From Patescibacteria group bacterium (GTDB lineage Bacteria; Patescibacteriota; Microgenomatia; UBA1406; GWC2-37-13), in contig JANWUX010000002.1 of the NCBI GenBank assembly GCA_025057905.1, positions 124,001 to 188,000 on the forward strand: a stretch of DNA of 64,000 nt. Direction: 5' to 3'. Under the pieces are notes generated by a model. It saw only the letters and a list, made by a program, of their open reading frames with translations. It was not told the DNA's origin and did no database searches. Numbering within the stretch: position 1 is the stretch's first letter; every line of letters starts with the position of its first letter. Position numbers and translations under genes: made by a program. Positions 33,558 to 42,598 of this stretch are shown in pieces.

Positions 33558-34367
33558 ATGAAAAAAAAACCCTTAGTTTCGGTGATCATGCCAGTTTACA
33601 ATGCTGAAAAATTTCTTTCTCAGGCAATAGAGTCAATCCTCAATCAAACCTACAAAAATTTTGAATTCATCATCATTGATGATTATTCTACAGATAACAG
33701 CAAAGAAATTTTAAAAACCTACTTGAAAAGGGATAAGAGGATAAAGGTTTTTTTCAACAGAAAAAATTTAGGTATTGAGAAAGTTTTGATGAAAACAAAA
33801 AAAATCTTCAGAGGAAAATACTACGCAAGAATGGATGCTGACGATATTTCAAGAAAGGACAGATTAGAAAAACAGATTGATTTTTTGGAGAATAATCCTG
33901 ACTATGTCATTGTTGGCTCAAACATCAGAATCATTGATGAAAATAATAAAATCCTTGGCTTAAGAAAATATCCTGAAACACATCAAGAGATAGTAGACTA
34001 TCTATACCTCGGGAACCCATTTGCTCATCCTTCTGTCTGTCTTAAAGCTGATGTTCTAAAAAAAGAATTTTATAATGAAAAGTTTAAAAACGCGGAAGAT
34101 TATTATCTTTGGTGGAGAATTTTAAAGCTTGGCAAAGGATTAAATCTTCAAGATTACCTTGTCGACTACCGTTTCCATTCCAATCAAATTAAATTAAAAC
34201 AACTTAAAAATCAACTTAAAGCATCAATTCAAATTCAAGATCATATCTTTAAAAAATCAAACAATGTACCTTTTATTGCTCGTATCAATCATTTTCGTTT
34301 AAGATTAACATCCTTCTTACCAAGTAGATTAATCTACTCTCTATTCAGAGCCATCATAAAAAAATAA
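33558..34367 (+). CDS. GT2 glycosyltransferase
   Basis: 269 residues. Standard GT-A features are VSVIMPVYNAEKFLSQAIESI, FIIIDDYSTDNS, the metal motif ARMDADDIS and a late AEDYYLWWRIL, which holds the ED catalytic-base position of inverting GT2 enzymes. No membrane helix is predicted, so it probably works at the cytoplasmic face on a lipid-linked glycan. It starts 5 bases after the preceding gene. Confidence 0.92.
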   Translation: MKKKPLVSVIMPVYNAEKFLSQAIESILNQTYKNFEFIIIDDYSTDNSKEILKTYLKRDKRIKVFFNRKNLGIEKVLMKTKKIFRGKYYARMDADDISRKDRLEKQIDFLENNPDYVIVGSNIRIIDENNKILGLRKYPETHQEIVDYLYLGNPFAHPSVCLKADVLKKEFYNEKFKNAEDYYLWWRILKLGKGLNLQDYLVDYRFHSNQIKLKQLKNQLKASIQIQDHIFKKSNNVPFIARINHFRLRLTSFLPSRLIYSLFRAIIKK

Positions 34368-34385
34368 GAGATATTTTTCTTCTAT

Positions 34386-35759
34386 ATGAAAAATTTGATT
34401 TTCTTCGACTTCTGTGGAACGATTACATCGACCAACAATACTTACGATTTTTTATTTTTCTATTTCAGAAGAAGGAATGGATTAAAATTCTTAATTTTTC
34501 TGATCTTTGACAATCTGAATCTTTTTAAGAGTCTAATCCCCTTCTTAACCAAAACTAGTTTCGAAATTTGGCTAAGAAAAAAGATCTTTTGGTTACTGAA
34601 AAATGAGGACTACGATAATTTTATGAAAGAGGCTGAGAATTTTGTCGATTTAATTATTAAAAAAAAACTGTTTGATCAGGAAAAAGTAAATTTGATCAGG
34701 GAATATTTAAAAAAAAACAACAAAGTAATGATACTTTCAGCTTCTATAGATCCCGTGATTAGGATTTTTTTTAAAAAAATGAACTTGGCTAACGTTGAAA
34801 TTTTATCGAGCAGAGTTGAATTTAGAATTATAGAGAATAAAAAATTACTGACAGGGAAAGGCAGGGATTTCATTTTTAATAAGGACAAATTGCTTCTAAA
34901 TTTCAAAGAAAAAGAATTAAAAAAAGCGATTTATTATACCGATAATGATGAGGACAAGTCTTTTAAAAATTTGGTAGGAAAGTTTATTTTTTTGAGACCT
35001 CTGTTAAAAAAAATTAGTACGCCTTCTCTTTTTTCAGTAAAAGCGAATAATTACCTTTTTACTTATATTCCCACACTTTACTATCTTTTAAGCAGGTCTT
35101 ATTCTTTGATGTTCTTTTTTTTAAATGAGTTTTTTGTTTTTTTTGTTTATTTCAAAAATTTATTTTTTGTCTTGGAAAATTACCTAACCTACTTGATATT
35201 TTTTTTACCAATATACGAGATTAGTAGCCTTTACAATGATTACATCTCTGCGAAAAAAGAAAAAAAACCTACCCTAAGAATCGAAAAAGGTCTTCGATAT
35301 AACTTTTTACTTTTTATTCTAATCAGAATTGCCTTCATGTTAGTTCTTTTAGGGATATTTAAGTTTGATCTGAAAGCAATATTGTCAGTTGTTATCAGTG
35401 TCTTAGTTTCAATTGGCGGAATTGTTCACTCCTTGTTTTCTGTTGATAAGAGAGTGATTTCAATAGTTTTTTTGAGAATAGCAAAATTGTTTCCTTTTTA
35501 CTTTTTTGTATCATCTTCAATATCAATTGACAAATTCATGTATCTGGTGTTTTTAATTCAATCAATGCCTATTGTTTTTTATATTCTTGAAAAGAAGAAT
35601 ATTTTCTCATTGCGGCTAGTAAAAAAAACCTTCTTAGTTTTTGTTACTATCAATTTGGTAACCAGTCTTTATTTCCTAGATTTAGGCATTTTCTTCTCGT
35701 TCTTAATTGTTTTATTTTTAAGATATTTGAGTTTTTATGAATATCTAAGAGCGATTTAG
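34386..35759 (+). CDS. HAD-like domain fused to UbiA-like membrane domain
   Basis: 457 residues. Residues 1-210 are HAD-like: motif I FFDFCGTIT (nucleophile Asp8, with Cys10 where phosphatases usually have a second Asp), motif II ILSAS, and motif III YYTDNDEDKSF. The remaining ~240 residues have 8-9 hydrophobic helices. After the second of these, LYNDYISAKKEKKPTLRIEKG resembles the UbiA prenyltransferase NDxxDxxxxxxxRP element, but the second Asp is Ser. Actinobacterial UbiA enzymes attach phosphoribose to decaprenyl phosphate for arabinan synthesis and also occur near HAD proteins and galactan genes. A comparable polyprenyl-phosphate sugar step is inferred, with activity uncertain. Confidence 0.6.
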   Translation: MKNLIFFDFCGTITSTNNTYDFLFFYFRRRNGLKFLIFLIFDNLNLFKSLIPFLTKTSFEIWLRKKIFWLLKNEDYDNFMKEAENFVDLIIKKKLFDQEKVNLIREYLKKNNKVMILSASIDPVIRIFFKKMNLANVEILSSRVEFRIIENKKLLTGKGRDFIFNKDKLLLNFKEKELKKAIYYTDNDEDKSFKNLVGKFIFLRPLLKKISTPSLFSVKANNYLFTYIPTLYYLLSRSYSLMFFFLNEFFVFFVYFKNLFFVLENYLTYLIFFLPIYEISSLYNDYISAKKEKKPTLRIEKGLRYNFLLFILIRIAFMLVLLGIFKFDLKAILSVVISVLVSIGGIVHSLFSVDKRVISIVFLRIAKLFPFYFFVSSSISIDKFMYLVFLIQSMPIVFYILEKKNIFSLRLVKKTFLVFVTINLVTSLYFLDLGIFFSFLIVLFLRYLSFYEYLRAI

Positions 35760-35824
35760 ATCGTTTTTGGTGAATTTCGAGAGTTTAAAATTGAATAACT
35801 TAGTTTTTTTTATTTAGTAATAAA

Positions 35825-36955
35825 ATGATTATCGATCATAAGAAGGTGCTTTTTCTAACTAATGATCTTAACCTTCAAAAAGGTGGTCAGGAGCTCGTTA
35901 GTAAGTACTTGATAGAGGTTTTCGGTGAAACGAACAAGCTCTTCATTTGTAATCAAAAATTTTTCCTCGAAGGAAATCATTACGGGTACATCAAATCTGA
36001 TTGGGAGATTGACTTTACGAGAAAAGGTTTTATTCGAGGAATAATTGAGTTGGTCAGTAAATTAAGAAAAATATCAAAAAAACAATCCTTCAATGAAGTT
36101 GTCATCTCGGCAACTCCCTTTTCGACTCTACTTTATTTTTTTTTCATAAAAATGTACTTCTTATTTAAAAGATCAAAATTTGTTCACTGGTGCCACGTAG
36201 ATCCGCTCTCTTCTCTTTTTCTAGGTTCAAGAATTCCATTTGTTCTTTATCCTCTAGGCCTTCTTCTCTATCGAAAATTTGACAAAATTGTTGCTACTAA
36301 TCCTGACATGGCTGAAAAATTTCGTAAATTCTACTTTGTTCCAAAGAAAAAAATTACAATAATTACTCTTCCAATAAGACCTGATTTCAAAAAATTAATT
36401 AGTGAGAAAATCAACTTCAATTTTTCAAAACCAGTGATCATTACAGTAACTCGACTCACTACAGTACAGAAAGATCCAGTTACCCTTCTAAAAGCTTTCA
36501 CCCTAGTCAAAGAAAAATTTCCAAAAGCTTCTCTTCTTTTTTTGGGTGACGGACCAGAGAAGGAAAAACTGAAAAAAATTGCTAAGGAGCTTAGGATTGA
36601 GAAAAACACACAATTCTTAGGTTTTGTAAAAAATCCTCTTGCTTACCTAAGAAGATCAGATGTTTTTGTTTTATCAAGCAAAAGCGAGGGGACGTCCGTG
36701 TCTCTTGTCGAAGCCCAAGCCTGCGGTATTCCAATAGTTGCTACTGACTGTCCAGTTGGACCAAAATGGATCTTAAAAAACGGAAAAGCTGGAATTTTAG
36801 TTAAAGTTGGTGACTGGGAAGATATGGGAAAAAAAATTATTAAACTCTTAAGTAATAAATCTCTAGCTAAAAAATTAGCTCAAGAAGGATTAAAAGCGAG
36901 TTCTCGGTTTAGTTATGATAATTTCAAGAAAAAGTGGTTAAGATTGGTGGCATAA
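35825..36955 (+). CDS. GT4 glycosyltransferase
   Basis: 376 residues with the two-Rossmann GT-B fold. The N-domain begins VLFLTNDLNLQKGGQELVSKYL; the C-domain has TVTRLTTVQKDPVTLLKAF, LLFLGDGPEKEKLK and LSSKSEGTSVSLVEAQACGIPIVATD, the EX7E motif of retaining GT4 enzymes. Donor and acceptor are unknown. It is the last plus-strand gene before the convergent GlfT-like and glf pair. Confidence 0.92.
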   Translation: MIIDHKKVLFLTNDLNLQKGGQELVSKYLIEVFGETNKLFICNQKFFLEGNHYGYIKSDWEIDFTRKGFIRGIIELVSKLRKISKKQSFNEVVISATPFSTLLYFFFIKMYFLFKRSKFVHWCHVDPLSSLFLGSRIPFVLYPLGLLLYRKFDKIVATNPDMAEKFRKFYFVPKKKITIITLPIRPDFKKLISEKINFNFSKPVIITVTRLTTVQKDPVTLLKAFTLVKEKFPKASLLFLGDGPEKEKLKKIAKELRIEKNTQFLGFVKNPLAYLRRSDVFVLSSKSEGTSVSLVEAQACGIPIVATDCPVGPKWILKNGKAGILVKVGDWEDMGKKIIKLLSNKSLAKKLAQEGLKASSRFSYDNFKKKWLRLVA

Positions 36956-36971
36956 TGAAGGATTTTTTAAA

Positions 36972-37925
36972 CTACAATCTCTTCCCTAGTTTTCCTAAAT
37001 AAAAGTCAAGGTATGCTCTTAATAGGATTGGAAATAAAATTATCTTTCTGTAAACAAAGATGATTGAAAAAATATTAGAGAAGAAAAAAAACAGTGGAAA
37101 TAAGGGAATTTTAAAGTAAAAATTTTCTTCTATCTCTTCAATCTTTTTATTTCTCTTTTTCGAAATCTTTTTGAACTTTTTTATCAAAATTAAAATATTT
37201 CTTACTATGTAGTAGAACTTTTTTACATCAACTTCTTCTCTGACAACTTTAATACCAAAAAAATTTATTTCTCGGTAGTTGACTCTTTTAAGAGAATACG
37301 CTTTTGCTGTTTTTACAAAAACCAATCTAGTATCCTCAAATGATTTGGTCAAAAAAAAGTCTATCTCCTCTCCTCTGATAAAGTAATCTTCACATAGAAA
37401 AGACATCTTATCTTTTCTGACTAAAGTAAAATTAAAAGGATTACCACCTCTTATTATTTTCTTGTCTATTTCATCTGGAGATTTGATCACCCTTTTTTTT
37501 TCAAAGTCAAGAAATGGAAAAACAATTTTGTTTTTTTCTTCTATGTCCAAAAAAATCGGGCTTAGTATATCTCCAGTTTCTCTGTTACTTATCAATTCTT
37601 CAAGGCATTTTTTATCAGCGACACTGTCATCATCAGTAATCCAAACATAATCCCAATCCTCAGCTTGTATGGTCATTAATGCTAAATTTATCGCATTTGC
37701 CATTCCAAGGTTATCTTTGTTGAAAATAACCTGAAATTTCTTATCTTTTTTTATTAAATTTTTTAAGTAGTCGCGTGTTCCATCAGTGGAAAAGTTGTCA
37801 ACGACGATAATCTTTTTTACGGGGAATGTTTGATTCTTTATTGAACTGAGACACTTTTTTAATAGGTTAAGACGATTGTAAGTGACGACAATTGTGTAGA
37901 TGATTGGTTTACTTGGCTTTTTCAT
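36972..37925 (-). CDS. GT2 glycosyltransferase, galactofuranosyltransferase (GlfT)-like
   Basis: 317 residues. The GT-A domain has YTIVVTYNRLNLLKKCLSSI, IIVVDNFSTDGT, the metal motif VWITDDDSVAD and IRGEEIDFFL. Two hydrophobic segments lie near the C-terminus. The (D)DDx metal motif and TYNR start resemble the GlfT1/rhamnosyl group. Its ATG overlaps the stop of UDP-galactopyranose mutase by 4 bases, so the two are co-translated; a transferase using UDP-galactofuranose is therefore the simplest reading, though not proved. Confidence 0.82.
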   Translation of the reverse strand: MKKPSKPIIYTIVVTYNRLNLLKKCLSSIKNQTFPVKKIIVVDNFSTDGTRDYLKNLIKKDKKFQVIFNKDNLGMANAINLALMTIQAEDWDYVWITDDDSVADKKCLEELISNRETGDILSPIFLDIEEKNKIVFPFLDFEKKRVIKSPDEIDKKIIRGGNPFNFTLVRKDKMSFLCEDYFIRGEEIDFFLTKSFEDTRLVFVKTAKAYSLKRVNYREINFFGIKVVREEVDVKKFYYIVRNILILIKKFKKISKKRNKKIEEIEENFYFKIPLFPLFFFFSNIFSIIFVYRKIILFPILLRAYLDFYLGKLGKRL

Positions 37926-39043
37926 AATTCTTTCTTGATTCTGTCGAAAAAATTGAGAGCATTTTCGAAAGCCTGGTCCATATTGAAATATTTGTAGTTA
38001 GCTAGTCTGCCGATAAAGTAAATTCCTTTTTTTTCAAGTTTTTCGGCTAGAGATTGGTATTTTTTGTAGAGACAAAGATTTCTTTCATTTGGCACGGGAT
38101 AGTAGGGTTCACCACTTGATGAGGGGTATTCATAAATTATTGTTGTCGTTGCTATTTTTTGTCCAGTTGCATGTTTTGGTTCGGTGATTCTTGTCCATGG
38201 AAATTCTGGCTCAGGATAGTTTATTACAGCTGACATTTGAAAATAGTCTAGATTTAGGTTTTGATACTCAAACTTGAGAGATCGATACTCGAGTGCTTTA
38301 CCCTCGCTATACTGAAAAAACTGATCAATTGGTCCAGTAAAGAAAATTTTTGCTTTGGGATTTAATTCGGATTTTACTTTGAAATAATCTGTATTCAAGA
38401 GAACTTTAATCCTTCTCGATTTTAGCATATTTTTAAAGATCTGAGTATAACTAGGGTCTGGCATAACTTGGTACTTGTCAGTAAAGTAGCGGTCATCAAA
38501 GTTGTCTCTAACAGGTATTCTTGCCAATACCTCAGGTCCAAGATCTTTTGGGTCTTTCTCCCATTGCTTTTTTGTGTAATTTTTGAAGATCATCTCGTAG
38601 AGTCTCTTCCCTACTCGGCTGAGAGCAACCTCTTCACTGTTTTTTGGATTGTTTATCTTTACCTGTTCTTTTTCTAGCCAAGATCTCATTTCTTTCTCAT
38701 TTTTGATACTAAGTCTAAAAAGTATATTGACGGTATTGATATTTACAGGCACTGGAACTAGCCTGCCTTTGACAAGAGCTTTGACTCTATGTTCATATTT
38801 TCGCCACTTTATGAAATTTGAGACATAGCGAAAGACTGTGTCACTGTTTGTATGAAAGAAGTGAGGTCCATAAAGGGGAACTAATACTCCAGCTTTGTCG
38901 TAAAAGTCAAAGCAATTTCCGCCAATATGATTTCTCTTCTCGATTATGAGAACTGGCTGTCTTAGTTCATTGGCAATTCTTTCGGCGATGGTACTTCCAG
39001 AAATGCCAGCCCCAATAATAACACAATCAAATTCTTCTAGCAT
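37922..39043 (-). CDS. glf: UDP-galactopyranose mutase
   Basis: About 373 residues. This flavoenzyme converts UDP-galactopyranose to UDP-galactofuranose. It has the FAD motif CVIIGAGISGSTIAERIA, IEKRNHIGGNCFDFYD, YGPHFFHTN, NYTKKQWEKDPKDL and the active-site Arg-containing YTGPID-like block (FFTGPIDQFF). ATG 39043 fits the family N-terminus; an in-frame TTG at 39055 lies 6 nt after a -10 box and would be leaderless, so it may be used instead. It needs UDP-galactose, available from galE at 16.9 kb, and feeds the coupled GT2. Confidence 0.95.
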   Translation of the reverse strand: MLEEFDCVIIGAGISGSTIAERIANELRQPVLIIEKRNHIGGNCFDFYDKAGVLVPLYGPHFFHTNSDTVFRYVSNFIKWRKYEHRVKALVKGRLVPVPVNINTVNILFRLSIKNEKEMRSWLEKEQVKINNPKNSEEVALSRVGKRLYEMIFKNYTKKQWEKDPKDLGPEVLARIPVRDNFDDRYFTDKYQVMPDPSYTQIFKNMLKSRRIKVLLNTDYFKVKSELNPKAKIFFTGPIDQFFQYSEGKALEYRSLKFEYQNLNLDYFQMSAVINYPEPEFPWTRITEPKHATGQKIATTTIIYEYPSSSGEPYYPVPNERNLCLYKKYQSLAEKLEKKGIYFIGRLANYKYFNMDQAFENALNFFDRIKKEL

Positions 39044-39061
39044 TCTGAGGGCCAATTGCTA

Positions 39062-39067
39062 ATTCTA
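39062..39067 (-). promoter_or_regulatory. -10 box of glf operon
   Basis: TAGAAT preceded by TGC (extended -10), 6 nt before TTG 39055 and 18 nt before ATG 39043. Confidence 0.5.
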
Positions 39068-39078
39068 GCATAGTTTTT

Positions 39079-39084
39079 TATAAT
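39079..39084 (+). promoter_or_regulatory. -10 box of divergent membrane gene
   Basis: TATAAT, giving a leader of about 45 nt to ATG 39136; an unusually long leader for this window. Confidence 0.4.
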
Positions 39085-39135
39085 TTTAGTCCATAAAGAT
39101 TTAACTCTACAGTAGAAAAGCTAAGAAAAAAACTA

Positions 39136-40944
39136 ATGAAGAAGTTTTGCCTTGTTACTATAAACTTTTTTTTACTTTTTCCTCTTAATTTTTTAATCGG
39201 ATCAGCTTTTTTATTTTTTTTAGGCTTTAACTTCGGTTTTCCCTTTGACTGGCGCAGTAGCTTAGTTTTTTACTCTGTGATTATATCTGGGCTTTTTTTT
39301 CTTGAAACAAGATCATCACTTTTTGAAAGGAAGTTATTTTATGGATTACTCATCTTTGTCATTTTCTTTTTTCAACTCTATCTTTTTTACTCAAGTTTTC
39401 GCACTGCACTTTTTCCCCATCATGCCCACGATGCCTCAAATCATGCTTTTTTTGTCAAAAGAATTAGAGAAACAAAAAAAGCGGATACTTCTTCATTGCT
39501 AATTGAGGTACCCGTCAAAGAGTTTTTTATTGGTGGTGATGAGACAAAAAAAGATGTCGAAAAAAAAGAAAACGATGAAAAAAAAATAAAACCTTGGTAT
39601 CCTCTTGGTCTTCATACCGGCGCTGCTCTTATCTGCGATCTTCTCAAAAAAGAAAACTGCTTAAGGACACCATGGTATCTTGCTTGGGTCTTTGCTTCAA
39701 GTTCTGTTGTCGGTGTTTATTTTGTCGGAAAGCTTTTTTTCGGAGATAAAGTTGGCTTGATCGCGTCGATGATCACAACAACCTTTTATCTTTTTCCTTA
39801 CATGCCTTTTGGCTGGGGTGGTTTTGGTATGGTCGCTGGTTTATTCTTAACAAGTTTCGGTTTTTTTGCCTGGAGTGCTTTTTTAAGACAAGGAAAGTTT
39901 GGTGATCTAATTCTGGCAACACTCATTACGGTGGCGATTTTCTATGTTCATACGACAGAGATTTTGACTTTGTTTCTGTTGGTGCTTATTGGAAATTTCA
40001 AACCAATAGTTGAGACTTTAAAAACAAAACAGAGTGTTTACCTAGTACTTAGTTGTTTTGTCATTCTTGGCTCGATTTTTCCTGCTTATGTTGTTGGTCA
40101 TCAGGTTCAATCTGAAGGTGTAAAAATTGTATCGCCTGCTGATTTTCATTTTAATCTGGAGGATTTAAATTTTCTTCTTAAGTATCATCTTCTAGATGTT
40201 AATAATAATTTTTTCTTCATCTGGCTTTTTTTTGGAGGGCTGATCTTTTTTTTCGAAAAGAAAAAGATCCTTCATCCCATTTTGGTCTTGGCGATTTTTT
40301 TTCTTATGTTTGTTGTCTTTTCTAGATATTGGGCTTGGTTTCAAAAACTCATTGCCTTCTTTTATCCCTGGGGCAATTTTGAGAGAATTTTTTACACGAC
40401 TTTCTTGATGTTTCCGTTAGTGGCTAGTCTAGGATTTTTTTGGTTTCAACAGCGGCTCAAGAATTTTGGGAGAATTATCTTCTTTTTTTTGCTTTTAGTT
40501 TTGTATTTAAACACGCTCTTCTTTACGACCAAGTTCATAAGTCACCTGAATCAAGTTCTGAATCCAGTAACAGCGGATGACATTAGAATTTTTGATTACA
40601 TAAACAAGAACAAGAGTAAATTTAAAAGGGCTATTTTTTACAATAATCCATTTAACGACGCGGGAGCTTGGTTATACGAGACAACTGGGGTGATTACATT
40701 TTTTCCAACTGCCTCTTCTTCTGGATTAAGTCAAGAGGGGAAAAAGTTTCTTTATCTTTTCTACGAAAAAAAACCAGAAGAAATTTGTCATAAGCTAAAG
40801 GAAAGAAAAGTAGATTTTCTTTTTGTTGGCTCAAAAACGATACCTGAAACTGATCGGTTTTTTGATGATGGAAAAATTATTCAAATGAAATGTTTAAAAA
40901 TCCATAAACAAGATGGTAAAGCAAAAATTTATGAGGTTTTGTGA
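39136..40944 (+). CDS. Polytopic membrane protein (GT-C-like, DUF6541-type)
   Basis: 602 residues and about 12 hydrophobic helices. A periplasmic stretch HHAHDASNHAFFVKRIRE followed later by KPWYPLGLHTGAALICDLL resembles DUF6541 and other GT-C-type integral glycosyltransferases, in which acidic or His residues after helix 1 bind the lipid-phosphate donor. The C-terminal ~130 residues form a soluble domain (FYNNPFNDAGAWLYETTGV). It is divergent from glf. Activity is inferred from architecture and context only. Confidence 0.65.
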   Translation: MKKFCLVTINFFLLFPLNFLIGSAFLFFLGFNFGFPFDWRSSLVFYSVIISGLFFLETRSSLFERKLFYGLLIFVIFFFQLYLFYSSFRTALFPHHAHDASNHAFFVKRIRETKKADTSSLLIEVPVKEFFIGGDETKKDVEKKENDEKKIKPWYPLGLHTGAALICDLLKKENCLRTPWYLAWVFASSSVVGVYFVGKLFFGDKVGLIASMITTTFYLFPYMPFGWGGFGMVAGLFLTSFGFFAWSAFLRQGKFGDLILATLITVAIFYVHTTEILTLFLLVLIGNFKPIVETLKTKQSVYLVLSCFVILGSIFPAYVVGHQVQSEGVKIVSPADFHFNLEDLNFLLKYHLLDVNNNFFFIWLFFGGLIFFFEKKKILHPILVLAIFFLMFVVFSRYWAWFQKLIAFFYPWGNFERIFYTTFLMFPLVASLGFFWFQQRLKNFGRIIFFFLLLVLYLNTLFFTTKFISHLNQVLNPVTADDIRIFDYINKNKSKFKRAIFYNNPFNDAGAWLYETTGVITFFPTASSSGLSQEGKKFLYLFYEKKPEEICHKLKERKVDFLFVGSKTIPETDRFFDDGKIIQMKCLKIHKQDGKAKIYEVL

Positions 40945-40954
40945 TTACTGATCC

Positions 40955-42598
40955 ATGATCAAAATTTTAGGTTATTTAATTTACTTCTATCTCTTTTTTT
41001 GCTGGCTCTCTTTTTTTCTAATATTCTTCCCCCTTACAGTAGCCTCGATTGCTAGTTTACTTTTGATGTTATTTTTTACAATAACTCTTAAACCAATCAG
41101 CATAAATAATAAAGGATTATTTCTTATTTCTTTAATATTTACTTCTATAACTATTTATACCTTTGTCTCAGGAAATCTTAAATACAACAACGGGAAAAGA
41201 CTGAATATCTTTAGTTACGGTGCAGATCCAGTTACTCACTTATCTATGTCAGAAGGTTCTTACCAAAAGCAATATCCAGAAAGATTTGATTATCCCCGGT
41301 CATTCAGTCTTTATGCCGGTTTTGGAATGAATTTGGCTAAGATATTTGGATTTATCAAAGAAGAATTTTCAGGCAAATCATTATTGTATAAGATTAACAT
41401 CTTTGCCCTGAAAACATATTTTCTTTTCTTTTTAATCTTACTAATGACAACAATTTATATCATCTCATTACTTGAAAATAAAAACTACTTTACCAAAATT
41501 TTCGTTGGTTTGTTGTTTTACTTTTTTTTTGGTCATTTTTTAGTGAGAGGCTTTACTGCTGGTTTTTATCCTCAGGTTTATAATCTTGTCATAATTTTTG
41601 GTTTTATCTACTTTTTAAGATTTTTTGATGATAAAAGAAAGACTCTGTTGGCTTTTTCCTGGCCTCTCTTTGAAAGTTACCCCTATACCTTCCCGGGAAT
41701 TTTTTTAGCTTTATTGGTTTATTTTTATAAATTTTTTCCAAAAAAAGTTCTTCTAGGTCTGTTTATTATCTTAATTATTTTCTTTTTTAACTTTGCTTTT
41801 CCCTACCTTGACAAGCAAAACCCCTTAAAACTTTTCAATATTTCCGGCGGCATCGAAAGGTTTTTTCTAATTGATACTTTTCTTTTTTTGACAGCTTTTT
41901 TTATTTTGATTTATGAGATAATCGCATCAATCTTCTCAAGATCAAGAAAAAAAGCCTTTCTTGAACTGGCTATTTTTGCCAATTACTTCTTGTTCTTTGG
42001 TTTAGCTTTTTTCTTGTATTTTACTGGTAAAGCTGTCTACTACTCTTACTACAAGACCTTAAATACCTTTTCTTTGATTGTAATCTTTTTTCTTTTTTAC
42101 CTTATCTGCCGCAATTGGGAGAAAAGTAAGGTCTTTTACTTAATAGTGTTTTTTTCAATGATAGTTTTTTTTTATCCCCCCCATCGGTTTGATGAGATAT
42201 TTAATGGAAGATACTCTCTTCTTTCAAAAGAGAATTTAAACGGGATTGTTATTCTTCTTGATGACAAAAGTCAATATCAAAAAGGAGATTATCTTCTTGG
42301 TTTTTTTTCCCATACTGAAGGGATTATCAGCAATGTTATCTTATCAAGAAAATTTTTGGTTGATTATGACTACATCTATCAAGCAGAAGGATACAAGATC
42401 AATCCTGAGGCCTACCTTAAAGTTCTCGAAGACAAGATAAAAAAACATAAGAAAGTAATCATTTATGATCCTCTTGTATATTTTCGCTATAATTGTCAAA
42501 TTGACAAAATTCGCCAAATTATCAAAAAAGCGCCAGAGTCAAAGGTGGTTTTCTATCCTCAAATAGCCTCAGAAGATGACCCAGTATGTCTTAGATAA
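40955..42598 (+). CDS. Polytopic membrane protein, unknown
   Basis: 547 residues with 11-12 hydrophobic helices and a soluble C-terminal tail. An early loop contains FSYGADPVTHLSMSEGSYQ, similar in placement to the aspartate/histidine loop of the preceding protein (HDASNHAFF), so the two may be distant paralogues of a GT-C family. It starts 10 bases after that gene. Its end overlaps the convergent GT4 gene by 8 bases. No family is recognised with confidence. Confidence 0.6.
   Translation: MIKILGYLIYFYLFFCWLSFFLIFFPLTVASIASLLLMLFFTITLKPISINNKGLFLISLIFTSITIYTFVSGNLKYNNGKRLNIFSYGADPVTHLSMSEGSYQKQYPERFDYPRSFSLYAGFGMNLAKIFGFIKEEFSGKSLLYKINIFALKTYFLFFLILLMTTIYIISLLENKNYFTKIFVGLLFYFFFGHFLVRGFTAGFYPQVYNLVIIFGFIYFLRFFDDKRKTLLAFSWPLFESYPYTFPGIFLALLVYFYKFFPKKVLLGLFIILIIFFFNFAFPYLDKQNPLKLFNISGGIERFFLIDTFLFLTAFFILIYEIIASIFSRSRKKAFLELAIFANYFLFFGLAFFLYFTGKAVYYSYYKTLNTFSLIVIFFLFYLICRNWEKSKVFYLIVFFSMIVFFYPPHRFDEIFNGRYSLLSKENLNGIVILLDDKSQYQKGDYLLGFFSHTEGIISNVILSRKFLVDYDYIYQAEGYKINPEAYLKVLEDKIKKHKKVIIYDPLVYFRYNCQIDKIRQIIKKAPESKVVFYPQIASEDDPVCLR

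Noticed and set aside
37922-39043. A mycobacterial origin of the glf region
   Set aside because: Base composition is as AT-rich as neighbouring genes, and nothing else looks actinobacterial; only functional analogy is claimed.
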